Below, one piece after another: positions 37,630 through 45,675 of a stretch of DNA of 64,000 bases; the stretch's first letter is position 1; the number at the start of each line of letters is the position of its first letter. The stretch is from Roseiarcus sp963807735 (GTDB taxonomy: Bacteria > Pseudomonadota > Alphaproteobacteria > Rhizobiales > Beijerinckiaceae). Below the pieces are notes generated by a model. It had not been told where the DNA came from and made no database searches. It saw only the letters and a program-made list of their open reading frames with translations. The stretch lies in NCBI GenBank assembly GCA_963807735.1, contig CAWEDI010000011.1:124001-188000 (forward strand), read 5' to 3'. Both the position numbers and the translations under genes were made by a program.

Positions 37630-38853
37630 ATGCCGGAAGCGGCGGAAAACACCGAAGCCACGTTTCTGCGGATCAGCGGGGCCGATCAGTCCGGCGTCCG
37701 CCTCTACAACGAGCGGCTGGCGCTGTCGCTGGTGCGCCGGTTCGGCCAGCTTTCTAAGATCGAAGTGGCGCGGATGACCGGCCTTTCGGTGCAGTCGACC
37801 TCGACGATCATGAACCGGCTCGGCGCCGAGGGCCTGCTCAAGCGCGAGGCCCCGCTGCGCGGCCGCGTCGGCCAGCCGACGGTGCCGGTGTCGATCGACC
37901 CCGAGGGCGCGTTTTCGCTCGGGCTCGGCGTCGGCCGTCGATCGAGCGACCTAGTGCTGATCGATTTCGCGGGCCAAATCCGCTATCGCGACCGCGTCGA
38001 CTATCATTATCCGACGCCGGAGGACGTGCTTCGGTTCGCCGAACGCGCGCTTCCCGACCTGATCTCACGGCTCGACGCGCGTCAGCGCGAGCGGTTGGTC
38101 GGCCTCGGGGTCGCGCTGCCGTTCCAGCTGTGGAGTTGGTCAGACGAGATCGACGCCCCCCCCGGCGCGATGGACGGCTGGCGCTCGATCGCGCTCGGCG
38201 AGGAGATCGGCCGGCTCTGCGGCCTGCCGATAACCGTCTGCAACGACGCGACCTCGGCCTGCGCGGCCGAATATTTCTTCGGCGAAGCGTGGCGCGAGCG
38301 CGATTTTCTCTATGTGTTCATCGCCGACTTTCTTGGCGGCGGACTGGTCCTGAACAGCTCGCTCTATATCGGGCGCACTGGCAACGCCGCGGCGGTCGGC
38401 TCGATGCCGGTTCCCAGCGAGGCGGGGCCCGCGCAATTGATCCATCTCGCTTCGCTCTATCAGTTGGAGCGGCGCGTCGAACGGGACGGCGCGGACCCGT
38501 CGTCGATCTGGCTCTCGCCCGACGCTTGGGCCGATTTCGGCGCGCCGCTGCAGGAATGGCTCGACGCGGCGGCGCGGGCGCTCGCCTATGGGATCGTTTC
38601 GGCGAGTTCGGTGATTGATGTCGGCGCCATCGTCATCGACGGCGCGATGCCCGCCGCGGTGCGCCAGAAGATTTGTCTGTTGACCGCCGCCGAGCTCGAA
38701 AAGCTCGACCGGCGCGGCCTCTCCGACGTGCGCATCCTCGCCGGAGCCGTAGGGCCGGATGCGCGCGCGATCGGCGGGGCGGCGCTGCCGCTCATCAAGA
38801 ATTTCGCGCGTGATCGCGACGTGTTGTTCAAAGAAGCGGTTGGGGAGGGTTGA
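37630..38853 (+). CDS. frcR: ROK-family transcriptional repressor FrcR
   Basis: This 407-residue protein has an N-terminal winged helix (residues 20-75: RLYNERLALSLVRRFGQLSKIEVARMTGLSVQSTSTIMNRLGAEGLL) followed by the ROK sugar-kinase-like domain (LGLGVGRRSSDLVLIDFAG, TVCNDATSACAAEYFFGEA, FIADFLGGGLVLNSSLYIGRTGNAAAVG). The Cys-rich zinc motif of ROK kinases is not seen, and FLGGGLVLN replaces the usual G-x-G-x-G kinase loop, so it should sense a sugar rather than phosphorylate it. It is divergent from frcBCA and upstream of zwf and pgl on the same strand, which makes it a local repressor of sugar uptake and possibly of its own downstream catabolic genes. Confidence 0.87.
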   Translation: MPEAAENTEATFLRISGADQSGVRLYNERLALSLVRRFGQLSKIEVARMTGLSVQSTSTIMNRLGAEGLLKREAPLRGRVGQPTVPVSIDPEGAFSLGLGVGRRSSDLVLIDFAGQIRYRDRVDYHYPTPEDVLRFAERALPDLISRLDARQRERLVGLGVALPFQLWSWSDEIDAPPGAMDGWRSIALGEEIGRLCGLPITVCNDATSACAAEYFFGEAWRERDFLYVFIADFLGGGLVLNSSLYIGRTGNAAAVGSMPVPSEAGPAQLIHLASLYQLERRVERDGADPSSIWLSPDAWADFGAPLQEWLDAAARALAYGIVSASSVIDVGAIVIDGAMPAAVRQKICLLTAAELEKLDRRGLSDVRILAGAVGPDARAIGGAALPLIKNFARDRDVLFKEAVGEG

Positions 38854-38906
38854 TCGCGCCGCATGGCGCACGCACGTCGGCGCAAGCGCCGGAGATTGAG
38901 GTAAAC

Positions 38907-40379
38907 ATGGCTTCCAAGTTCGTTAAGGTCGAACCGTTCGACCTCGTCGTTTTCGGCGGCACCGGCGATCTCGCCTACCGAAAACTGTTTCCCGCGCTCT
39001 ATCACCGCGAGAAGAGCGGCCAATTCAGCGATCCCACCCGCATCATCGGCGTCTCGCGGCGGGAGATGTCGCGCGAGGAGTTCCAGGCGAGCGTGCGCGA
39101 GGCGCTGAGCAAGTTCGGCGACGCCAACGGCGGCGAGGCGGTCGAAACGTTCATCGGCCGCATCTACTACCAGGCGGTCGATGCGGCGCATGACAAGGGC
39201 TGGAAGGAGTTCAAGGAACTGCTCGACGGCGACGAGCGAATCCGCGCCTTCTATCTCGCCACCGGCCCCGATCTGTTCGCCCCGATCGCCAAGCGGATCG
39301 GCGCCGAAGGGCTTGCCACGCCGCGTTCGCGCATCATCGTCGAGAAGCCTATCGGTCACGACGGCGAAAGCGCGGCGGCGATCAACGACGCGCTGGGCGC
39401 GGTGTTCCTCGAGAAGAACATCTTCCGCATCGACCATTATCTCGGCAAGGAGACGGTGCAGAACCTGATGGCGCTGCGCTTCGCCAACGCGCTGCTCGAG
39501 CCGTTGTGGAACAGCGGCCATATCGACCATGTGCAGATCACCGTCGCCGAGACGCTCGGCGTCGGCGGGCGCGGCGCGTACTATGACGAATCCGGCGCGA
39601 TCCGCGATATGGTGCAGAACCACATGCTGCAACTGCTATGTCTGGTCGCGATGGAGCCGCCCTCCTCGTTCGAGGCCGACGCGTTGCGCGACGAAAAGCT
39701 CAAGGTGCTGAAGTCGCTCTCGCCGATCAACGACAGCAACATCGCGCAACTGACGGTGCGCGGCCAATACCGCGCCGGGTTCGCGGAAGGCCAGCAGGCG
39801 GACAGCTATCTCAACGACATCGGCAAGGAGACGAGCGACACCGAGACGTTTGTCGCCCTGAAGCTCGCCGTCTCCAACTGGCGCTGGGCGGGGGTTCCGT
39901 TCTATCTGCGCACCGGGAAACGCCTGCCGCAGCGCTTCTCGGAGATCGTCGTCGGATTTCGCCGCGTGCCGCATGAAATCTTCGAACATGGCGCCGACGG
40001 CATTCCGGCCAATCGACTGGTCATCCGCGTCCAGCCCGACGAGGGCATCAAACTTTGGCTGATGATCAAGGACCCCGGCCCAGGCGGCATGCGTCTCCAG
40101 CACGTGCCGCTCGACATGAGCTTCGCCAAGGCGTTCGGGGCGGCTTCGCCCGAGGCGTACGAACGCTTGCTGATGGACGCGGTGCGCGGCAACGCCTCGC
40201 TGTTCATGCGGCGCGACGAAGTGGAGGCGGCGTGGCGTTTCGTCGATCCGATCCGCGAAGCCTGGGCGCATAGCGGCGAGCCGCCGCGCCCTTACGCGGC
40301 CGGCACCTGGGGTCCCGCGGCCTCGATCGCGTTGATCGAGCGCGACGGTCGCACCTGGAACGAGGAGTACGAGGAATGA
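38907..40379 (+). CDS. zwf: glucose-6-phosphate dehydrogenase
   Basis: This 490-residue protein oxidises glucose 6-phosphate to 6-phosphogluconolactone. The dinucleotide-binding start is VVFGGTGDLAYRKLFPALY, with EKPIGHD and the active-site motif RIDHYLGKETVQN (the conserved His and Lys are both present), then QITVAETLGVGGRGAYYDESGAIRDMVQNH and PFYLRTGKRLPQR. I start it at MASKF (38907), preceded by GAGG. The annotated frame from 38850 would overlap frcR. The stop overlaps the pgl start (ATGA), so zwf and pgl are coupled. It follows frcR by 53 bp and is probably cotranscribed. Confidence 0.96.
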   Translation: MASKFVKVEPFDLVVFGGTGDLAYRKLFPALYHREKSGQFSDPTRIIGVSRREMSREEFQASVREALSKFGDANGGEAVETFIGRIYYQAVDAAHDKGWKEFKELLDGDERIRAFYLATGPDLFAPIAKRIGAEGLATPRSRIIVEKPIGHDGESAAAINDALGAVFLEKNIFRIDHYLGKETVQNLMALRFANALLEPLWNSGHIDHVQITVAETLGVGGRGAYYDESGAIRDMVQNHMLQLLCLVAMEPPSSFEADALRDEKLKVLKSLSPINDSNIAQLTVRGQYRAGFAEGQQADSYLNDIGKETSDTETFVALKLAVSNWRWAGVPFYLRTGKRLPQRFSEIVVGFRRVPHEIFEHGADGIPANRLVIRVQPDEGIKLWLMIKDPGPGGMRLQHVPLDMSFAKAFGAASPEAYERLLMDAVRGNASLFMRRDEVEAAWRFVDPIREAWAHSGEPPRPYAAGTWGPAASIALIERDGRTWNEEYEE

Positions 40380-41086
40380 CCGAGACCGACTTCGCCCTTA
40401 GAACCTTCGCCGACGGCGCGACGCTCGCCGAAGCCTTCGCCGACTGGACGGCGAAGCTGCTCGGCGACGCCATCGCCGCGCGCGGCATGGCGCTGCTGAT
40501 CGTCTCCGGCGGCTCGACGCCGAAGCGCTATTTCGCCGCGCTCGCCGCGCGCGATCTCGACTGGGCGCGCGTCGCCGTCACGTTGGCCGACGAGCGGCGC
40601 GTGCCTGACGACAGCCCGCGCTCCAACGCGCGGCTGGTGCGCGAAACCCTGCTCCAGGGCAAAGCGGCCAAGGCGCAGTTCTGCCCGCTCGCCGATTCCA
40701 GGCTCGCGCCCGAACAGGAGTTGGCGGCGGCGGCGGCGCGTGTCGCGCACCTGCCGTTGCCGGCCGATCTCGCCGTGCTCGGCATGGGCGATGACGGCCA
40801 CACCGCTTCCTGGTTCCCGCACGCGCCGGGCCTGGACGAAGCGATCGACCCGGCGGCGCGCGCACTGGTCGCCGCGATGCCCGCCCCCGACGGGCTGGAG
40901 CCGCGCCTGACCCTCACCGGCCGGGCTTTGCTGCGCGCGCGCGCGATCGCCTTGCAGATCGAGGGTCCGGAGAAGGCGGCGACTTTCGCCCGCGCGCTCG
41001 AGGAGGGACCGGTCGAGGATATGCCGGTTCGGGCGTTGCTTATCGGTGTTCCCGACAAGCTGACGGTGTTTCAGGCCACGGCGTGA
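40376..41086 (+). CDS. pgl: 6-phosphogluconolactonase
   Basis: This 236-residue DevB/SOL-type lactonase shows LLIVSGGSTPKRYFAALAARDLDWARV, VTLADERRVPDDSPRSNARLVRETLL and VLGMGDDGHTASWFPHAPGL, the last being the family's active-site signature with its histidine. It hydrolyses the zwf product to 6-phosphogluconate and overlaps zwf by four bases. edd, eda and gnd are not in the window, so whether the flux goes to Entner-Doudoroff or the oxidative pentose phosphate path cannot be read here. Confidence 0.93.
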   Translation: MTETDFALRTFADGATLAEAFADWTAKLLGDAIAARGMALLIVSGGSTPKRYFAALAARDLDWARVAVTLADERRVPDDSPRSNARLVRETLLQGKAAKAQFCPLADSRLAPEQELAAAAARVAHLPLPADLAVLGMGDDGHTASWFPHAPGLDEAIDPAARALVAAMPAPDGLEPRLTLTGRALLRARAIALQIEGPEKAATFARALEEGPVEDMPVRALLIGVPDKLTVFQATA

Positions 41087-41124
41087 AATTACCGCTCCTC
41101 GGCGGCGTCTGATACGAGGAGACG

Positions 41125-42867
41125 ATGCACGCTTTCGCCGAATTCATCCGCCTCCTCGGCCGCGGCAAGACGCTGTCGCGCTCGCTGACGCCGGAGGAGG
41201 CCGAGCGGGCGATGGCGATGATCCTCGCCGGCGAGGCGCTCCCTGAGCAGGTCGGCGCCTTCCTGATGCTGCTGCGCATGAAGGAGGAGACCGGCGCCGA
41301 GATCGCCGGCTTCGTGCGCGCCGCGCGCGCGCGGCTGCCGGCGCCGTCAGCGCCGCGCCCCGCTCTCGATTGGCCCTCCTACGCCGGCAAGGCGCGACGG
41401 CCGCCATGGCATCTCCTGGCGGCGCTGCGGCTCGCCGGCGCCGGCTACTCGATCGCCCTGCACGGGCTCGACGGCTCCACGCCGGGCCGGCTCTACGCCG
41501 GCGAGACGCTGGCCCGACTCGGGCTTCCGCCCGCTCGCGACTTCGCGCAAGCCAATGCGCAGCTCGCCGCGCGCGGGTTCACTTACCTGTCGCTCGACCG
41601 CATAGAGCCGGAGCTGGCGCGGCTGTTGTTGCTGAAGCCTGTGCTCGGCCTGCGTTCGGCGGTCAACACCCTCGCGCGCAGCCTCAATCCCTTTGCCGCG
41701 AAGGCGTCGCTGCAGGCCGCGTTTCATCCGGGCTACGTGCCTATTCATCGCGACGCCGCGCTGGCGCTCGGCGACGCCTGCGTATGGAGTTTTCGCGGCG
41801 ACGGCGGCGAGAACGAGCGCCGGCCGGAAAAGCCGGTCGAGATCGCCGCCGCCGAAAACGGCGTCGCGCGCGATTTCACCCTGCCCCCGTTGCTCGACCT
41901 GCCGCCGGAGCGCGAGGGACCGCCGCAAGTCGAGGCGCTGGTGGATGTCTGGCGCGGCCGTGAAGACGCGCGGGCTGACGCCGCTATTGTCGGCACGATG
42001 GCGATGGCGCTCGGGCTGCTCGGCGCGGCGCCCGACGAGGCCCTGGCCGAGGCGCGCGCCTTGTGGGCCGCGCGCGACCGGGCGCATTTCCTCAAGGACG
42101 TTCCCGCCGAGGCGATCCCCGCGCCGCCGGCGATGGGCGTGGTCTATCTCGTCGGCGCCGGCCCCGGCGAAGCGGACCTACTGACCTTGCGCGCCAAGCG
42201 CCTGATCGATCGTGCCGAGGTCGTGCTTTACGACCGGCTCGTCGACCGCTCGATCCTCGCCCTGCTCCCGGCCGACGCCGAACGCGTCTATGTGGGCAAG
42301 CAGGCCGATCATCACGCCGTGCCGCAGGAGGAGATCGGCCGGCTGCTGATCGCTCACGCACAGCGCGGCAAGCGGGTGCTGCGGCTCAAGGGCGGCGATC
42401 CGTTCCTGTTCGGCCGCGGCGGCGAGGAGATCGAGGCGCTCGCCGGGGAAGGCGTGCCGTTCGAGGTCTGTCCGGGCGTGACCGCCGCGAACGGCTGCTC
42501 CGCCTACGCCGGCATTCCGCTGACCCATCGCGATCACGCGCAGACCTGCGTTTTCGTCACAGCGCAAGGGCGCGCCGGACGGCTCGATCACGATTGGCTC
42601 GAACTGATGCGACCCGGCCAGACGGTGGCGATCTACATGGGCCTCAACCAGATCGAGGCGATCATGCTCGACGCCATCGTCAAGGGCGTCGATCCCGAGA
42701 CGCCCGCCGCGATCGTCGACAACGGCGCCCGCACGGGGCAGCGCGTCGTGACCGGCACGCTCGCCACGCTCGCCGAGAAGGCGCGCAGCGCGGGGTTGCG
42801 CGGGCCGACGATCATCATCGTGGGGTCGGTGGTGACGCTGAGGGAGAAGCTTGCCTGGCGAGGCTGA
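41125..42867 (+). CDS. cobA: fusion: TrpD2-like glycosyltransferase fold + uroporphyrinogen-III C-methyltransferase (CobA)
   Basis: This is one uninterrupted 580-residue frame with two enzymes' folds. Residues 1-330 resemble the anthranilate phosphoribosyltransferase-like TrpD2/YbiB group (FAEFIRLLGRGKTLSRSLTPEEAERAMAMILAGEALPEQVGAFLMLLRMKEET, then GLRSAVNTLARSLNPF and HPGYVPIHRDAALALG). The phosphoribosyl loop GTGGD is absent (LHGLDGSTPGRLY instead). Residues 336-580 are a full SUMT: VYLVGAGPGEADLLTLRAKRLIDRAEVVLYDRLV, LKGGDPFLFGRGGEEIEAL, GVTAANGCSAYAGIPLTHRDHA and IYMGL. The SUMT domain makes precorrin-2 for sirohaem or cobalamin. YbiB-like genes often neighbour sirohaem/nitrate genes, so the fusion has a precedent in gene order. 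It is preceded by GAGGAGACG. Confidence 0.88.
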   Translation: MHAFAEFIRLLGRGKTLSRSLTPEEAERAMAMILAGEALPEQVGAFLMLLRMKEETGAEIAGFVRAARARLPAPSAPRPALDWPSYAGKARRPPWHLLAALRLAGAGYSIALHGLDGSTPGRLYAGETLARLGLPPARDFAQANAQLAARGFTYLSLDRIEPELARLLLLKPVLGLRSAVNTLARSLNPFAAKASLQAAFHPGYVPIHRDAALALGDACVWSFRGDGGENERRPEKPVEIAAAENGVARDFTLPPLLDLPPEREGPPQVEALVDVWRGREDARADAAIVGTMAMALGLLGAAPDEALAEARALWAARDRAHFLKDVPAEAIPAPPAMGVVYLVGAGPGEADLLTLRAKRLIDRAEVVLYDRLVDRSILALLPADAERVYVGKQADHHAVPQEEIGRLLIAHAQRGKRVLRLKGGDPFLFGRGGEEIEALAGEGVPFEVCPGVTAANGCSAYAGIPLTHRDHAQTCVFVTAQGRAGRLDHDWLELMRPGQTVAIYMGLNQIEAIMLDAIVKGVDPETPAAIVDNGARTGQRVVTGTLATLAEKARSAGLRGPTIIIVGSVVTLREKLAWRG

Positions 42868-42969
42868 GCCGGCGGGTAGATAATAGTTCCCGATGTACCC
42901 AGCGTTGCGCGCCGGACCGGTGCTCATCTAACATGACCAGCGCGGCCTTGAAGCGCCTCGGGGGCTCTA
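42868..42969. other. short gap before the efflux pair
   Basis: These 102 bases lie between cobA and the hlyD-like gene. No gene, hairpin or clear promoter is visible. Confidence 0.3.
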
Positions 42970-43950
42970 TTGCTTTCGTTCATCGAACGGCATGTGGTCG
43001 TTTGTATCGTCGGCGCGATTCTCGTCGTCTTCGCGTTTTACGAAACCTCGGCGCTGATCTTCGCCTATTCGGGCGAGGCGTATGTCGACAGCAATGTGGT
43101 GCTCGTGGCCCCGCAAGTCTCGGGGCCTCTGGCTACGCTCGCAGTCAGGGACGATTCCGCCGTCGAACAGGGCGACCTCATCGCGGAGATCGACCGCACG
43201 CCGTTCGCCATCGCCGTCGCCTCCGCCGAGGTCGACGTCAAGCTCGCCGCCGATCGGGCGAATGTGGCGCAGGATGGGATCGCGGAAAGCCGAGCGTCGG
43301 TTGCCGCGGCGCAGGCGTCGTTGGACGACGCCACGCACGAAAAAAGCCGCGCCGAATCGCTCTCGCGCTCCGAGGACATCTCCCCGGCCGCGCTCGACAA
43401 CGCGCAGCGCAACGCGCTCGTCGCCGCCGCCGAGTTGCGCAAGGCCCAGGGTCTCCTCGCGGTGGCCGAAGGCCTGGTGGCGGTCAGGCGCGCCGAGCAG
43501 GACGCCGCGGCGCAAGCGCTTGCGAAGGCGCAGTATGAACTCGCGCGCACCCGCATAACCGCGCCGGTGGCGGGACGCGTCGCGCCCCTAACTGTGCGCG
43601 TCGGCGATTTCGCCCGCGCCAGCGAACCGCTCGCCGCCGTGGTGTCGCGCGAGAACTGGCGCGTCATGGCGGATATTGACGAGCGTCATCTGAAACGACT
43701 GAGACCTGGCCAAACTGTTTGGTTCACGATCGGCTCGGACCCCTGGCGGGTCCATTCAGGCAAGGTTCGGGCCATCGCTCCCGGCATTGCGCGCCGGCCG
43801 ACCAGCGACGGCGCGCTGCCGTACATCCCGCTGGAGACCAACTGGATTCGCCTGTCGCGCCGTTTCCCGGTCGTCGTCGATATCGGCAATCTCGCCAAGA
43901 CCCTGCCCCTCTACCGCGGCGCCGACGCCCGCGTGCTGATCTGGTTCTGA
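42970..43950 (+). CDS. HlyD/EmrA-family periplasmic adaptor
   Basis: This 326-residue membrane-fusion protein has one N-terminal transmembrane helix (VVCIVGAILVVFAFYETSALIF), a lipoyl/barrel-sandwich half (AYVDSNVVLVAPQVSGPLATLAVRDDSAVEQGDLIAEID), a long alpha-helical hairpin (about residues 75-185, rich in Ala/Glu/Arg), and the second lipoyl half plus beta-barrel (TRITAPVAGRVAPLTVRVGDFA, VMADIDERHLKRLRPGQTVWFTIG). The start is TTG at 42970. It is followed five bases later by an FUSC permease, an arrangement like AaeA-AaeB for export of aromatic acids. The outer membrane partner is absent here. Confidence 0.87.
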   Translation: MLSFIERHVVVCIVGAILVVFAFYETSALIFAYSGEAYVDSNVVLVAPQVSGPLATLAVRDDSAVEQGDLIAEIDRTPFAIAVASAEVDVKLAADRANVAQDGIAESRASVAAAQASLDDATHEKSRAESLSRSEDISPAALDNAQRNALVAAAELRKAQGLLAVAEGLVAVRRAEQDAAAQALAKAQYELARTRITAPVAGRVAPLTVRVGDFARASEPLAAVVSRENWRVMADIDERHLKRLRPGQTVWFTIGSDPWRVHSGKVRAIAPGIARRPTSDGALPYIPLETNWIRLSRRFPVVVDIGNLAKTLPLYRGADARVLIWF

Positions 43951-43955
43951 ACGTC

Positions 43956-44963
43956 GTGACGACCGCGGCGTTAGGCTGGAGTGCGCGACAGGGCGGCCTG
44001 ACCGCCGGGAGCGTGACGCTCGCGGTCGTCGCGGGGGCCGCGCTCGGCCTCCAGGACCTCTGGTGGGCAGCGATTTCGGCGTGGGTCGTCTCCAATCCCG
44101 ACCTTTCGGCGCTGTGGCGCAAGCTGGGCATGCGGCTCGCCGGGACGGCCTGCGGCCTCGCGTTCGGTTACGTGATCGCGCAGGCGGTCGCGGACAGGCC
44201 GCCTTATCAGGCGCTCGGGCTGTTCGTCTCCGCCGCCGTCGGCTGCTACCTTCGATTTTCCGATCGATACGGCTACGCCTGGTTCTATGGCGCGTTGACG
44301 ATCGCCATCATGATCGCCGTCAGCGTCCTCACGCCTGCCGAAGTGTTTTCGTTCGCGCAGTTCCGTCTGATCGAAATCGCGCTGGGCGTGTTCGCGAGCG
44401 CTTTCGTCCATGACCTATTCGGCGCCGGAGGCGGACCCGCGGCGACGGCGGAGGCGATCGCCCCACCAAGCCGCGAGCTCACCGAAGTCGGCCTCGTCGC
44501 GGGGCTTTCGGTTCTCGCGATGACCCTTCTCTGGTCACAGTTCGACACCCCGTCGCTGCCCCAGGCGCTCGCCTCCACTCTGGTCCTGGCGGACCGCGAT
44601 CTCGCCGCAATCCGCTCACGCGCGCGCCAACGCCTGATCGGCTGCGCGCTGGGTGTGATCGCCGGGTTCGTGGCGCTCTCGCTGCCGCTCGACGCGCTTC
44701 CAGTCTATCTGATCGTGCTGTTCGCCGGCGCTTTCTGCTTCTCCCGCCTGCATCACGGCGGCGGCCGGCAGAGCTATATCGGCACGCAGGGAGGGGTGGC
44801 CTACATCACCGCGATGGTCACCGGCGACGGGCCGACCGCTGACATGTGGCCCGTGATTGGGCGGCTCGCCGGCATATTCCTGGGCGTGGCGCTGATGGTC
44901 AGCGTTTCATTCGTCCTGGCCGCGGTCCGCGCTTCGCGCTTGCGGACGGCCGCCGGGAATTGA
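43956..44963 (+). CDS. FUSC-family (aromatic acid exporter-like) membrane protein
   Basis: This 335-residue protein has two blocks of hydrophobic helices separated by a soluble loop, as in the AaeB/YccS/FUSC superfamily (TLAVVAGAALGLQDLWWAAISAWVVSN, RLAGTACGLAFGYVIAQ, FYGALTIAIMIAVSV; then RARQRLIGCALGVIAGFVALSL, YLIVLFAGAFCFSRL, RLAGIFLGVALMVSVSFVLA). The repeated motif R-x-x-G-x-x-x-G is the family mark. I chose GTG at 43956. The frame extends upstream inside the hlyD-like gene. With the adaptor it should form an efflux complex; the substrate is unknown. Confidence 0.8.
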   Translation: MTTAALGWSARQGGLTAGSVTLAVVAGAALGLQDLWWAAISAWVVSNPDLSALWRKLGMRLAGTACGLAFGYVIAQAVADRPPYQALGLFVSAAVGCYLRFSDRYGYAWFYGALTIAIMIAVSVLTPAEVFSFAQFRLIEIALGVFASAFVHDLFGAGGGPAATAEAIAPPSRELTEVGLVAGLSVLAMTLLWSQFDTPSLPQALASTLVLADRDLAAIRSRARQRLIGCALGVIAGFVALSLPLDALPVYLIVLFAGAFCFSRLHHGGGRQSYIGTQGGVAYITAMVTGDGPTADMWPVIGRLAGIFLGVALMVSVSFVLAAVRASRLRTAAGN

Positions 44964-44968
44964 GCGGA

Positions 44969-45673
44969 TCACCACGCGAGGCTCGGCCGCGAGCGGTCGG
45001 CCACCAACGCCCGCGCGCTCCCGCCGCAAACCCGCGTGATTGCGTCCACCAGCCGCCCCCCCGCCGCCTCCACGTCGCCGAACCCGTTCGATTGCGCCGT
45101 CAGCACGACGCGGCGCGTCGCGGGCGTCACCGCGCTGCGCGCGTCCTGGCGCCAGTTCCAGCGCCGGCACAGCACTTTCGCCGCATCGGCGTAGACGACC
45201 TCACCGGGCTTCGGCGGATCGTTGGGGTCCTCCCCTTCGGCCGCGCCCATGTCGAGGAACGTGTCGCCGGGACGGGAAAAACGGAAGGCGAGATCGCCCT
45301 CGATGCGATCGAGATCGTCGCAGCCGAGGCACAGACCCTCGTCGAGCGAGACCATGTTGTAGAGATCAACCAGCGCATTCACGCGCGGAAGCGCCTCGCC
45401 CGCCAGCACTCGTTTCAGCAACCGTTCAACCGAGGGGCGATAACTCGTCTTCTTGATGCCGAACGCGCGATAAGCCGCGCGCCACGCGGCGACTCCTGGA
45501 ATCGCCGAGAGTTCCACGCCCGCCCAGCGGGCGCGAGCGCGCGCCTCGGCCTCGGCGATCTCGGCATCGAGCGCCGCGTCGCCCACGGGTATCGTCAGGC
45601 CCTCGGCGACGACCACGGCGACGCGGAAATCGGGGAAACGTTCGGCGAGCTCTTCGATAGACAACCGCGGCAT
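44969..45673 (-). CDS. B3/B4 tRNA-binding-domain protein
   Basis: This 234-residue protein consists essentially of the B3/4 domain known from phenylalanyl-tRNA synthetase beta chains, here free-standing: VELSAIPGVAAWRAAYRAFGIKKTSYRPSVERLLKRVLAGEALPRVNALVDLYNMVSLDEGLCLGCDDLDRIEGDLAFRFS and RRWNWRQDARSAVTPATRRVVLTAQ. Free B3/4 proteins are thought to act in editing mischarged tRNA, but this is not proven for all. The ATG at 45671-45673 lies two bases after the stop of the glgX-malQ gene, so it is the last gene of the glycogen operon. The functional link to glycogen, if any, is unclear. Confidence 0.82.
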   Translation of the reverse strand: MPRLSIEELAERFPDFRVAVVVAEGLTIPVGDAALDAEIAEAEARARARWAGVELSAIPGVAAWRAAYRAFGIKKTSYRPSVERLLKRVLAGEALPRVNALVDLYNMVSLDEGLCLGCDDLDRIEGDLAFRFSRPGDTFLDMGAAEGEDPNDPPKPGEVVYADAAKVLCRRWNWRQDARSAVTPATRRVVLTAQSNGFGDVEAAGGRLVDAITRVCGGSARALVADRSRPSLAW

Positions 45674-45675
45674 GG

